DNA of 64,000 nt from UBA10365 sp041441915. Lineage in GTDB: Bacteria > Pseudomonadota > Alphaproteobacteria > Rhodobacterales > Rhodobacteraceae. The stretch lies in contig JASDRS010000003.1 of NCBI GenBank assembly GCA_041441915.1, positions 48,258 to 112,257 of the forward strand, written 5' to 3'. The notes beneath the pieces are model-generated. The model was not told the origin of the DNA and did not search any database. It saw only the letters and a program-made list of their open reading frames with translations. This document shows, one piece after another, positions 35,015 through 42,622 of the stretch (its first letter is position 1; each line of letters opens with the position of its first letter). Both the position numbers and the translations under genes were made by a program.

Positions 35015-35325
35015 TTATTTAAAATGCTCAAATTAAGAAAAATCAAAAAATTAATTTGTGCTTTATTATATATCAAAATAAAATAAATTTGGCACAAAAT
35101 CGCATTTTAATTCTAAAATTGCGATAACATTTGAACTTTTTATTTTGTATGCGATCCTAAATTTTTTTGTAGATAGGCTTTCGTGATCCGAGAGATCCCA
35201 AGATACGTCTCTGTTACTTAATGAATAGGCTATGATAAAGATGCTGATTTATAAAAGTATCTCTGCCTTGCAATAGTCCCAAAGCTCTTTATAGATTTGC
35301 TCGAAGGCGCACCACGGATGATGAT

Positions 35326-36405
35326 ATGATTGCTGATTTTTATGCACAAAAAGTGACAGCGGGACTTTTGTCCGCCGACCGCGCTCAAGCGAACTTGGTA
35401 CCTGCCTTGGCCTCTTTACAACAAGAAATTGTCGCACGCGCGGATCATAGGCCTAGTATTTTGGGACAAATTTTTACTAAGCCACCACAGGTTCCAAAAG
35501 GCTTTTATATTTGGGGTGGAGTGGGGCGTGGCAAGTCTATGATGATGGATTTGTTCTTTGAAAGCCTGCCCATTAGTAAAAAAAAACGGGTGCACTTCCA
35601 TGCCTTTATGCAGTCGATCCACCACGCAATGCATGAGGTGCGGAAGTCAGGTGTTGATGACGCTTTAACCCCCGTTGCAGCAGCTTTAGCCAAAGATCTG
35701 AACCTTTTAGCGCTGGACGAGATGCAAATTTTGGACATAACCGATGCGATGATTGTGGGGCGTTTGTTTGAATATCTGGTAAAGGCAGGCGTGGTTGTTA
35801 TGACCACATCAAACCGCCCGCCGGATGCACTTTATCAAGATGGGTTGAACCGTGCCTTATTTTTGCCCTTTATTGCCTATTTGCAGGAAAATTTGCGGTT
35901 GGTTCATATGCAAGGCGCTAAAGATTATCGCCAAGAAAAGCTGGCAGGGACAAAGCTGTATTTTCTAGCCAGTCAGAAAGCCAAGGCCGAGATTGACGTT
36001 TTGTGGCGCGATCTAACTGCAGGCACCGATTGTTCACCGCTTAATCTGTTGGTGAATGGTCGCGCGTTTCAATTACCTCTCTTTGCTAGTGGTATGGCGC
36101 GGACCGACTTTGCCAGCCTTTGTGCCCAAGCCTATGGTCCAGCTGATTATCTTGCCGTTGCCCAGGCGCTGCGGCTTTTAATATTGGAAGATGTACCGCA
36201 ACTTTCAAAAGACAACCACAACGAAGCAAAACGATTCGTGACTTTAATTGACGCTTTATATGAGGCCAATACACGCTTGATCATTTCAGCCGCTACCCTG
36301 CCCGACCAGCTTTATAAAGCTGGTCGGGGTGCATTCGAATTTGAACGCACCGCGTCACGGCTGCATGAAATGCAAAGTGCCACTTGGGGCCTTGTGTCGG
36401 GCTAA
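35326..36405 (+). CDS. zapE: AFG1/ZapE family ATPase
   Basis: A 359-residue AAA+-like P-loop ATPase. Walker A is YIWGGVGRGKSMMMDLFFES, Walker B LLALDEMQILDITDAMIVG, and sensor-type MTTSNRPPDALYQDGLNR follows. Family proteins act in cell division under stress (ZapE) or in quality control of membrane complexes. The ATG at 35326 is the best available start, but its ribosome site is weak. A 28-bp perfect palindrome (36301-36328) lies in the coding sequence near the end. The 3' end overlaps the convergent TSUP gene by 4 nt. Confidence 0.92.
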   Translation: MIADFYAQKVTAGLLSADRAQANLVPALASLQQEIVARADHRPSILGQIFTKPPQVPKGFYIWGGVGRGKSMMMDLFFESLPISKKKRVHFHAFMQSIHHAMHEVRKSGVDDALTPVAAALAKDLNLLALDEMQILDITDAMIVGRLFEYLVKAGVVVMTTSNRPPDALYQDGLNRALFLPFIAYLQENLRLVHMQGAKDYRQEKLAGTKLYFLASQKAKAEIDVLWRDLTAGTDCSPLNLLVNGRAFQLPLFASGMARTDFASLCAQAYGPADYLAVAQALRLLILEDVPQLSKDNHNEAKRFVTLIDALYEANTRLIISAATLPDQLYKAGRGAFEFERTASRLHEMQSATWGLVSG

Positions 36406-37160
36406 AGTATTTGCCAAAGTAAGCGGCCCGCCAACAAGGTTGAAGTTACGACCAACAAAGGTTTGATCACCAGCGATCCTACACGCATTGCGACAATTGA
36501 ACCGACCCGTGCGCCGGCAATTTGAGCCATGCCCATTACAAGGCCGAGCTTCCACATTGGCGCGCCGTAAATTGCAAAAACAAGCAACGACCCAAAGTTT
36601 GAGGAGAAGTTTAAAAGTTTGGTATGGGCCGTAGCTTTTAGAATGCCGTATCCTGCTAAAAGCACAAAGCCAATCATATAAAATGTCCCAGCACCTGGAC
36701 CAATTAAACCGTCATAGGCCCCGATAAGGGGCACAAAAAAGGCTGTGAACATGGGCTCAGACAGGCGGCGAACTTTATCATCATCGGTCAACCCGCGTTT
36801 AAAAGCAAAAAACAGCGCAATCGCAATCAAAATAACAGGCAGGCCGCGGCGCAAGCTTTCGCTTGGGATAAAACTCACCGCGAAAGCTCCCAAAGCCCCT
36901 GTAGCAAAGGCGATAGATGCCGCAAAAATCTGCGATGAAAGTTGTACATGTCCAGCCTGGGCATAAGAATAGGCGGCGGTTGCGGCGCCAAAACTACCTT
37001 GTAACTTGTTGGTGGCAAGGGCTGTGATTGGATCCATTCCCGATAGAAGCAAGACAGGAGTGGTGATCAGGCCGCCACCACCCGCGATGGCGTCTACAAA
37101 TCCAGCCGCAAACGCTGCCAGCACAAACAAGGTGAATAGCTGAAGCGTAATTTCAAACAT
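36402..37160 (-). CDS. TauE/SafE (TSUP) family permease, YfcA-like
   Basis: A 252-residue membrane protein with about seven or eight helices. The N-terminal repeat AGFVDAIAGGGGLITTPVLL and the ATNKLQGSFGAATAAYSYAQ segment are YfcA-type. It should transport small anions; the substrate is unknown. The ATG at 37160 overlaps the end of serB by 8 nt, so it is read from the serB transcript. A TTG two codons upstream is an alternative start. Confidence 0.9.
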   Translation of the reverse strand: MFEITLQLFTLFVLAAFAAGFVDAIAGGGGLITTPVLLLSGMDPITALATNKLQGSFGAATAAYSYAQAGHVQLSSQIFAASIAFATGALGAFAVSFIPSESLRRGLPVILIAIALFFAFKRGLTDDDKVRRLSEPMFTAFFVPLIGAYDGLIGPGAGTFYMIGFVLLAGYGILKATAHTKLLNFSSNFGSLLVFAIYGAPMWKLGLVMGMAQIAGARVGSIVAMRVGSLVIKPLLVVTSTLLAGRLLWQIL

Positions 37161-38031
37161 CGACAAACTGCGCGACGCTATACCCTTGCAGATATAAAAG
37201 TGCCGTTAAGTCGCCGTGGTGGATTCGTAAATCACACTCTGCCGCTACCGAGGGTTTTGCATGTAGTGCCACCCCCATGCCCGCAAGCCTTAGCATGCCC
37301 AGATCATTGGCCCCATCGCCAACCGCGATCACGTCCTGCGCGCTTAAGCCCCGCATAGCAGTAATGTCGTTAAGTGCTGTAATTTTGGCTGCACGACCTA
37401 AGATAGGAAAACCTACTTCGCCCGTCAAAACACTGTTTTTTATTAACAGTTCATTAGCGCGATTTTCGTCAAATCCCAAAGTCTTACCTATAGGAGCAGT
37501 AAATTCGGTGAATCCTCCTGAAACCAGTGCCGTATAGGATCCATGCTGGCGCATTGTCGCCACAAGCACTTTGCCGCCTGCAGTCAGTGTGATGCGTTCG
37601 GCTATCACGGATGCAATCACGCTTTGCTCCAAGCCTTTTAGCAGCGCCACCCGTTCGATCAGGGCCTCTTCAAAATCCAGTCTGCCATTCATTGCCCGCG
37701 CGGTGATGGCTGCGACCTGTTCGCCGATGCCGGCCTCCACGGCTAATTCGTCAATGCACTCCTGTCTGATCATCGTGCTGTCCATATCTGCGAGAAGTAC
37801 AGCTTTACGGCGGTTATCATCGGGCACAATCGCCAGATCCACATCCAAAGCTTGCATGTCTTTCCAAACCTGCACGTGATTTAATGGCACTTTTTTCACT
37901 GAAAATTCAGCAGCAATGCTGGAGTTTAGCCATTTTGGCCGTGCGCCGCTCCAGGCGTTACAAAGTGCCATAACCATCGCCCAATCAAGCTTGGCTCGCG
38001 CTGGATCTGCTAAGAGTATTACAATTGGCAT
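37153..38031 (-). CDS. serB: Phosphoserine phosphatase
   Basis: A 292-residue HAD phosphatase, the last step of serine synthesis. The catalytic motif is LADMDSTMIRQECIDELA, the cap segment EALIERVALLKGL, motif II ALVSGGF, and motif III/IV VIAVGDGANDLGMLRLAGMG. An N-terminal regulatory-like domain of about 80 residues precedes it. The start at 38031 is chosen because the frame upstream covers the divergent serC leader. It is divergent from serC-serA, so all three serine genes sit at one locus. Confidence 0.95.
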   Translation of the reverse strand: MPIVILLADPARAKLDWAMVMALCNAWSGARPKWLNSSIAAEFSVKKVPLNHVQVWKDMQALDVDLAIVPDDNRRKAVLLADMDSTMIRQECIDELAVEAGIGEQVAAITARAMNGRLDFEEALIERVALLKGLEQSVIASVIAERITLTAGGKVLVATMRQHGSYTALVSGGFTEFTAPIGKTLGFDENRANELLIKNSVLTGEVGFPILGRAAKITALNDITAMRGLSAQDVIAVGDGANDLGMLRLAGMGVALHAKPSVAAECDLRIHHGDLTALLYLQGYSVAQFVDV

Positions 38032-38120
38032 TTGTGTTTCCAATAGGCTGCAAGAGGTGGGTGCATTTACATGCAAGGCAGGTTTAGGCCAGATTTTTCG
38101 CTTGCGCCAGCATTGATGCC

Positions 38121-38165
38121 AGATTACTCCCGCGAGTGGGACACCCCTCCCCAACGAGGGGCATT
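38121..38165 (+). promoter_or_regulatory. serC-motif-like structured leader
   Basis: Two small hairpins stand in series before serC. The first is TCCC-GCGAGT-GGGA (38128-38141). The second is CCCCTC-CCCAAC-GAGGGG (38144-38161), ending 20 nt before the ATG and close to the GAGGA ribosome site. A conserved serC leader RNA motif is known from alphaproteobacteria upstream of serC-serA, and this matches in position and style. I matched it by memory of layout, not by covariance search. Confidence 0.5.
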
Positions 38166-38181
38166 TATCTGTGAGGATACT

Positions 38182-39333
38182 ATGTCAGATCTAAAGAAAC
38201 CGGCTGTACGGCCGAACAACCCACGTTTTTCTTCTGGCCCGTGTGCCAAAATCCCCAATTTTTCACTTAATTTGCTAGCGGATGCTCCGTTGGGCCGGTC
38301 GCATCGCGCGAATGTTGGTAAGTCCAAGTTGAAAGAAGCCATCGCGCTCACAGTCCAAATTTTAGCTGTGCCCGCTGGTTACCGAGTAGGAATCGTGCCT
38401 GGCTCGGACACTGGCGCGGTCGAAATAGCTTTGTGGTCGATGCTGGGTGCACGGCCTGTTGAAATGTTGGCATGGGAATCTTTTGGCGAGGGTTGGGTGA
38501 CAGATGTTGTCAAACAACTGAAACTAGACGCTACTGTGCGCATCGCGCCTTACGGCGAAATTGTTGACTTTAATGACGTCGATTTTGACAAAGACGTAGT
38601 ATTTACGTGGAACGGCACTACGTCGGGGGTGTGCTTGCCCAATGGCGATTCCATTCCCACAATCCGCCAAGGTCTAACCATCTGTGACGCCACAAGTGCT
38701 GCCTTTGCTATGGAGCTACCTTGGGACAAATTAGATGTGGTGACCTTTAGCTGGCAAAAAGTGCTGGGCGGCGAAGGCGCGCATGGAGTCTTGATTTTGT
38801 CGCCGCGCGCGGTTGAAAGGCTTGAAACTTATAAGCCTGCGTGGCCTCTACCTAAGGTTTTCCGCATGACTAAGGGCGGAAAACTGATTGAGGGCATTTT
38901 TGAAGGCGAAACCATCAACACGCCATCAATGCTGGTGGTAGAAGATTATTTGGTTGCTTTGAAATGGGCACAGTCGGTCGGTGGCCTGCCAGCGATGGTA
39001 GCGCGCGCCACAAATAATGCCCAAGTCGTGCATGATTTTGTAGACATTCATCCTTGGATTGAAAATCTTGCAATCGATCCGACTACTCGTTCAACCACTT
39101 CGGTGTGTCTAAAGTTCACTGATAAGCGCATTGCTGATGGTGGGTTATTTGCCAAGTCCGTTGCCAAGCGGCTGGAAGTTCAAGGCGTGGCGTTAGATAT
39201 TGGTGCTTACCGTGATGCGCCAGCGGGCCTGCGCATCTGGTGCGGATCAACTGTTGAGGTGGCCGATGTGGCAGCCCTGATGCCGTGGCTTGCTTGGGCT
39301 TTCGAAGCCGAAATTGCAGCGCTTGGCGGCTAA
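38182..39333 (+). CDS. serC: Phosphoserine aminotransferase
   Basis: A 383-residue class V PLP aminotransferase that makes O-phosphoserine from phosphohydroxypyruvate and glutamate. The N-terminal FSSGPCAKIPNFSLNLL and the PLP lysine in VVTFSWQKVLGGEGAHGVLI identify the alphaproteobacterial/archaeal-type SerC. The start at 38182 has GAGGA upstream and lies beyond the leader hairpins. An 8-bp stem (39321-39328 with 39335-39342) spans its stop codon. serA begins 41 nt later. Confidence 0.95.
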   Translation: MSDLKKPAVRPNNPRFSSGPCAKIPNFSLNLLADAPLGRSHRANVGKSKLKEAIALTVQILAVPAGYRVGIVPGSDTGAVEIALWSMLGARPVEMLAWESFGEGWVTDVVKQLKLDATVRIAPYGEIVDFNDVDFDKDVVFTWNGTTSGVCLPNGDSIPTIRQGLTICDATSAAFAMELPWDKLDVVTFSWQKVLGGEGAHGVLILSPRAVERLETYKPAWPLPKVFRMTKGGKLIEGIFEGETINTPSMLVVEDYLVALKWAQSVGGLPAMVARATNNAQVVHDFVDIHPWIENLAIDPTTRSTTSVCLKFTDKRIADGGLFAKSVAKRLEVQGVALDIGAYRDAPAGLRIWCGSTVEVADVAALMPWLAWAFEAEIAALGG

Positions 39334-39374
39334 GCGCCAAGCATTACCTTAATCATTCATAGATAGGAGCTCCA

Positions 39375-40970
39375 ATGGCCCCCCGTGTTCTTGTTTCAGA
39401 CGAACTTTCAGAAACCGCTGTACAGATTTTTCGGGATCGAGGTATTGAGGTCGATTACATGCCCAAACTTGGCAAAGATAAAGAAAAATTGGCAGTAATC
39501 ATCAGCCAATATGATGGCCTGGCCATTCGTTCAGCCACCAAGGTGACCGACAGACTGCTTTCAGTTGCCGAAAACCTCAAAGTAGTTGGGCGTGCTGGTA
39601 TTGGTGTTGACAATGTAGATATTCTGGCCGCCTCAAAAAAAGGGGTGATCGTGATGAATACGCCTTTTGGAAATTCGATCACCACGGCTGAACATGCTAT
39701 TGCCATGATGTTTGCAGTTGCCCGTCAGATTCCCGAGGCTTCGGCGTCAACCCATGCGGGAAAATGGGAAAAGTCCCGCTTTATGGGGGTTGAGCTTACA
39801 GGTAAAATTATTGGCGTGATTGGGGCGGGCAATATTGGTGGTATCGTATGCGAAAGGGCCTTGGGTCTCCGCATGAAGGTTGTGGCCTATGATCCGTTTT
39901 TATCGGACGAGCGCGCGGCCAAATTGGGCGTGACCAAGGTTGAACTTGATGATCTTCTGGCCCGTGCTGATTTCATCACCCTCCATGTGCCTTTGACCGA
40001 TAAGACTAAAAATATCCTTTCGGCCGAAGCTTTGGCCAAATGCAAAGCTGGCGTGCGCATCATTAATTGCGCGCGCGGTGGTTTGATCGATGAAGAGGCT
40101 TTAGTCGAAGCCCTTAAGTCAGGCAAAGTGGCCGGTGCCGCTTTGGACGTGTTCGCTGTCGAGCCTGCAACCGAAAGCCCCCTGTTCCATGTGCCAAATG
40201 TGGTTGCAACGCCGCATCTTGGTGCTGCGACCACCGAGGCGCAAGAAAATGTTGCGCTGCAAGTGGCCGAGCAAATGTCAGATTATCTTTTGACAGGTGC
40301 GGTGTCTAACGCGCTTAATATGCCATCCGTCACGGCGGAAGAGGCGTTGGTTATGGGCCCTTGGCTGAAACTGGCTAAACATTTGGGTGCCTTTGTTGGG
40401 CAAATGACGGATGAGCCCATCAAAGCGATCAATGTGCTTTACGACGGCTCAGTCGCTGAAATGAATTTGGCTGCCCTTAACTGTGCCGCGATTGCGGGAA
40501 TTATGAAGGCCAGTAATCCAGATGTGAATTTGGTGTCTGCCCCGATTGTTGCGCGCGAACGCGGCATTAAAATATCAACTACCAAGCAAGAAAAAACAGG
40601 TGTTTTTGATGCCTTTATTAAGCTTACCGTCGTGACTGAAACCCGCGAACGGTCGGTTGCTGGAACCTGTTTTTCTGACGGTAAACCGCGCTTCATTCAA
40701 ATCAAAGGTATCAATATTGATGCCGAAATTGGTGAGCATATGCTTTACACCACCAACGAAGATGTGCCGGGCATGATTGGTCTTTTGGGTATGACCATGG
40801 GCAAAAATGAAGTCAATATCGCTAACTTTACTTTGGGGCGTTCGGGCGTTGGGCAAGATGCAATTGCAATCATTTATCTGGATCAGGCCATAGATTCAAA
40901 CGTGATAAATACGCTAAAAAATACTGGGCTTTTCCAGCAAGTTCGGGCACTAAAATTTGAAGTAAACTAG
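39375..40970 (+). CDS. serA: D-3-phosphoglycerate dehydrogenase
   Basis: A 531-residue long-form PGDH, the first enzyme of serine synthesis. It has the NAD-binding GVIGAGNIGGIVCERALGLR, the catalytic Arg/Glu/His regions (INCARGGLIDEEAL; VATPHLGAATTEAQ), an intervening ASB domain, and a C-terminal ACT domain (TNEDVPGMIGLLGMTMGKNE). The ACT domain suggests serine feedback. Cotranscribed with serC. Confidence 0.96.
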   Translation: MAPRVLVSDELSETAVQIFRDRGIEVDYMPKLGKDKEKLAVIISQYDGLAIRSATKVTDRLLSVAENLKVVGRAGIGVDNVDILAASKKGVIVMNTPFGNSITTAEHAIAMMFAVARQIPEASASTHAGKWEKSRFMGVELTGKIIGVIGAGNIGGIVCERALGLRMKVVAYDPFLSDERAAKLGVTKVELDDLLARADFITLHVPLTDKTKNILSAEALAKCKAGVRIINCARGGLIDEEALVEALKSGKVAGAALDVFAVEPATESPLFHVPNVVATPHLGAATTEAQENVALQVAEQMSDYLLTGAVSNALNMPSVTAEEALVMGPWLKLAKHLGAFVGQMTDEPIKAINVLYDGSVAEMNLAALNCAAIAGIMKASNPDVNLVSAPIVARERGIKISTTKQEKTGVFDAFIKLTVVTETRERSVAGTCFSDGKPRFIQIKGINIDAEIGEHMLYTTNEDVPGMIGLLGMTMGKNEVNIANFTLGRSGVGQDAIAIIYLDQAIDSNVINTLKNTGLFQQVRALKFEVN

Positions 40971-41008
40971 GCGGCCAAAATTGGATTTTTGCGCCCTGAA
41001 AGGACAAA

Positions 41009-41758
41009 ATGCGCAGCTACGCTATTGGCGACATCCACGGGCATTTAAATCTGCTCACGCAAGCCCATGACTTAATTGTGGCCGATCGCATGGCCATCAA
41101 TGATCAATTTGCCCCCGTGATCCACGTGGGTGACTTAGTCGACCGCGGCCCTAATGCGCGCGCAGTGATCGAATATCTCTCGCAAGGTATTTCGCATGGT
41201 GAACCTTGGGTTGTTCTTAAAGGTAATCATGACCGGATGTTTTTGTTTTTCTTGGACGATTTTAAAGCCCAAGATCGCTGCTTGCGCCCTGATCTGAGCT
41301 ATCTGCATCCCCGCATTGGTGGGGCGGCTACGCTGGCGTCATATGGGGTTGAAAATGCTGCTGACCGCCCCATTGGTCCTGTGCACGCCGAAGCTTTGGC
41401 CGCCGTGCCGCAAGCGCACCGCGATTTTCTTTCTGGTTGCCCCTGCTGTTATGAGCGTGCAGGCGTGCTTTATGTGCATGCTGGCATTCGCCCTGGTGTG
41501 GCGCTTGATCAGCAAATCGAAGATGATTTGACTTGGATCCGCGAACCCTTTTTGTCAGATTTGAGCGATCACGGGCATTTGGTGGTGCATGGGCATACCG
41601 CACTTGATGCGCCCTTCCATTATGGCAACCGCATCAACCTGGACAGCGGCGCAGCCTATGGAGGGGCGCTGACAGCTGTGGTGATCGAAGACCATTCGGT
41701 CTATGTGCTTGGATCCCAGGGGCGTCAAGCGCTCTTACCAAAAGATGTGCCATCGTAA
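41009..41758 (+). CDS. PPP-family metallophosphoesterase (serine/threonine phosphatase-like)
   Basis: A 249-residue metal-dependent phosphoesterase. The metal motifs are complete: GDIHGHLNLL, GDLVDRGPNA, KGNHDRMF, HAGIRPGV and VHGHTALDAP. This layout is typical of bacterial PPP phosphatases and ApaH-like enzymes. The substrate could be a phosphoprotein or a dinucleotide polyphosphate. AAAGGACAAA precedes the ATG, 38 nt after serA, so it may be read from the serCA transcript. Confidence 0.9.
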   Translation: MRSYAIGDIHGHLNLLTQAHDLIVADRMAINDQFAPVIHVGDLVDRGPNARAVIEYLSQGISHGEPWVVLKGNHDRMFLFFLDDFKAQDRCLRPDLSYLHPRIGGAATLASYGVENAADRPIGPVHAEALAAVPQAHRDFLSGCPCCYERAGVLYVHAGIRPGVALDQQIEDDLTWIREPFLSDLSDHGHLVVHGHTALDAPFHYGNRINLDSGAAYGGALTAVVIEDHSVYVLGSQGRQALLPKDVPS

Positions 41759-41806
41759 TGCAATACCCTAACTCAGCTCTAGAGGTGCGACAGATACGTT
41801 TCAATC

Positions 41807-42574
41807 TTATGGGTTGCGTGTGAAAATAAAGTGCTTGTCGGTGGATTTGCTACCATTAAAAATGTATCCCCCTGCGCTGAAGTCGCATAGGTCGTTTATG
41901 TCTGTTAAATGCCTTTCGCAAATATAGCGAGCCATTGCCCCGCGTGCCTTTTTGGCCCAGAAACTAACAATTTTTGAGGTACCATTCCGTTCTTCTAGAA
42001 ACACTGGGGTAACGACTTTTAGTTTAAGCGCAGTAAGATCAATTGCAGAAAAATATTCCTGTGATGCGCAATTTACCAGAATTTTACTTCCTGTGACGCG
42101 CGCTGCCTTGTTAATTTCGGCTGCCAAAAGATCGCGCCAAAAGCTGTAAAGATTGGGACCTTTTTCGCTCTGTAAACGACTGCCCATTTCCAGTCGATAA
42201 GGCGCGATTGCGTCGAGTGGGCGCAAAAGTCCGTAAAGGCCTGACAGGATGCGCAAATGGCCTTGCGCCCAATGCAGGGCGTCGTTGCCGAGGCTTTTAG
42301 GGTCTAGTCCCGTGTAAGTGTCGCCTGCGAATAAAAAGGCCGCTGGAAACATGGCTTGTTTGGGATCGTATTTTGCGAACCGCTCTTTGTTGAGTTTGGC
42401 CAGCGGCTCTGAAATTGTCATCAAAATGCGCAAATCGGCGGTACTCAGTGTGCGCGCAATTTCAGCCAAGTGGTTGGCCTCATTTTGCAAAGCAGGCTTG
42501 GTCATCGACACATCTTGTGGCAGGTGAGCGCCTGTTTCATTTAATTTTTTGGCGGGTGAAATAACGGTTAGCAT
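41807..42574 (-). CDS. yaaA: YaaA family peroxide-stress protein
   Basis: A 255-residue protein of the YaaA/DUF328 family, which lowers intracellular iron and DNA damage under peroxide in E. coli. Signatures are the N-terminal ISPAKKLN, FAGDTYTGLDPKSL, and RILSGLYGLLRPLDAIAPYR followed by LEMGSRL. The start at 42574 has AAGGAG directly upstream; a GTG at 42592 is less likely. It lies next to recQ on the same strand. Confidence 0.93.
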   Translation of the reverse strand: MLTVISPAKKLNETGAHLPQDVSMTKPALQNEANHLAEIARTLSTADLRILMTISEPLAKLNKERFAKYDPKQAMFPAAFLFAGDTYTGLDPKSLGNDALHWAQGHLRILSGLYGLLRPLDAIAPYRLEMGSRLQSEKGPNLYSFWRDLLAAEINKAARVTGSKILVNCASQEYFSAIDLTALKLKVVTPVFLEERNGTSKIVSFWAKKARGAMARYICERHLTDINDLCDFSAGGYIFNGSKSTDKHFIFTRNP

Positions 42575-42622
42575 GCAGTTCTCCTTACCCACAACCTAAG
42601 GGGATTGGGTCAAAAGTAAAGA

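Larger units (their letters stand above)
34782..35325. other. AT-rich spacer upstream of the response regulator and zapE
   Basis: About 540 nt, strikingly rich in A and T compared with neighbouring genes. It includes runs such as ATATATATTATATAC near 34917-34932. It holds a 14-bp palindrome, a kinase-like 22-codon frame, and two copies of GAGGCACCT (34782-34790 and 34840-34848). No complete gene is present. It could be a regulatory region, a decayed gene or foreign DNA. Confidence 0.5.
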
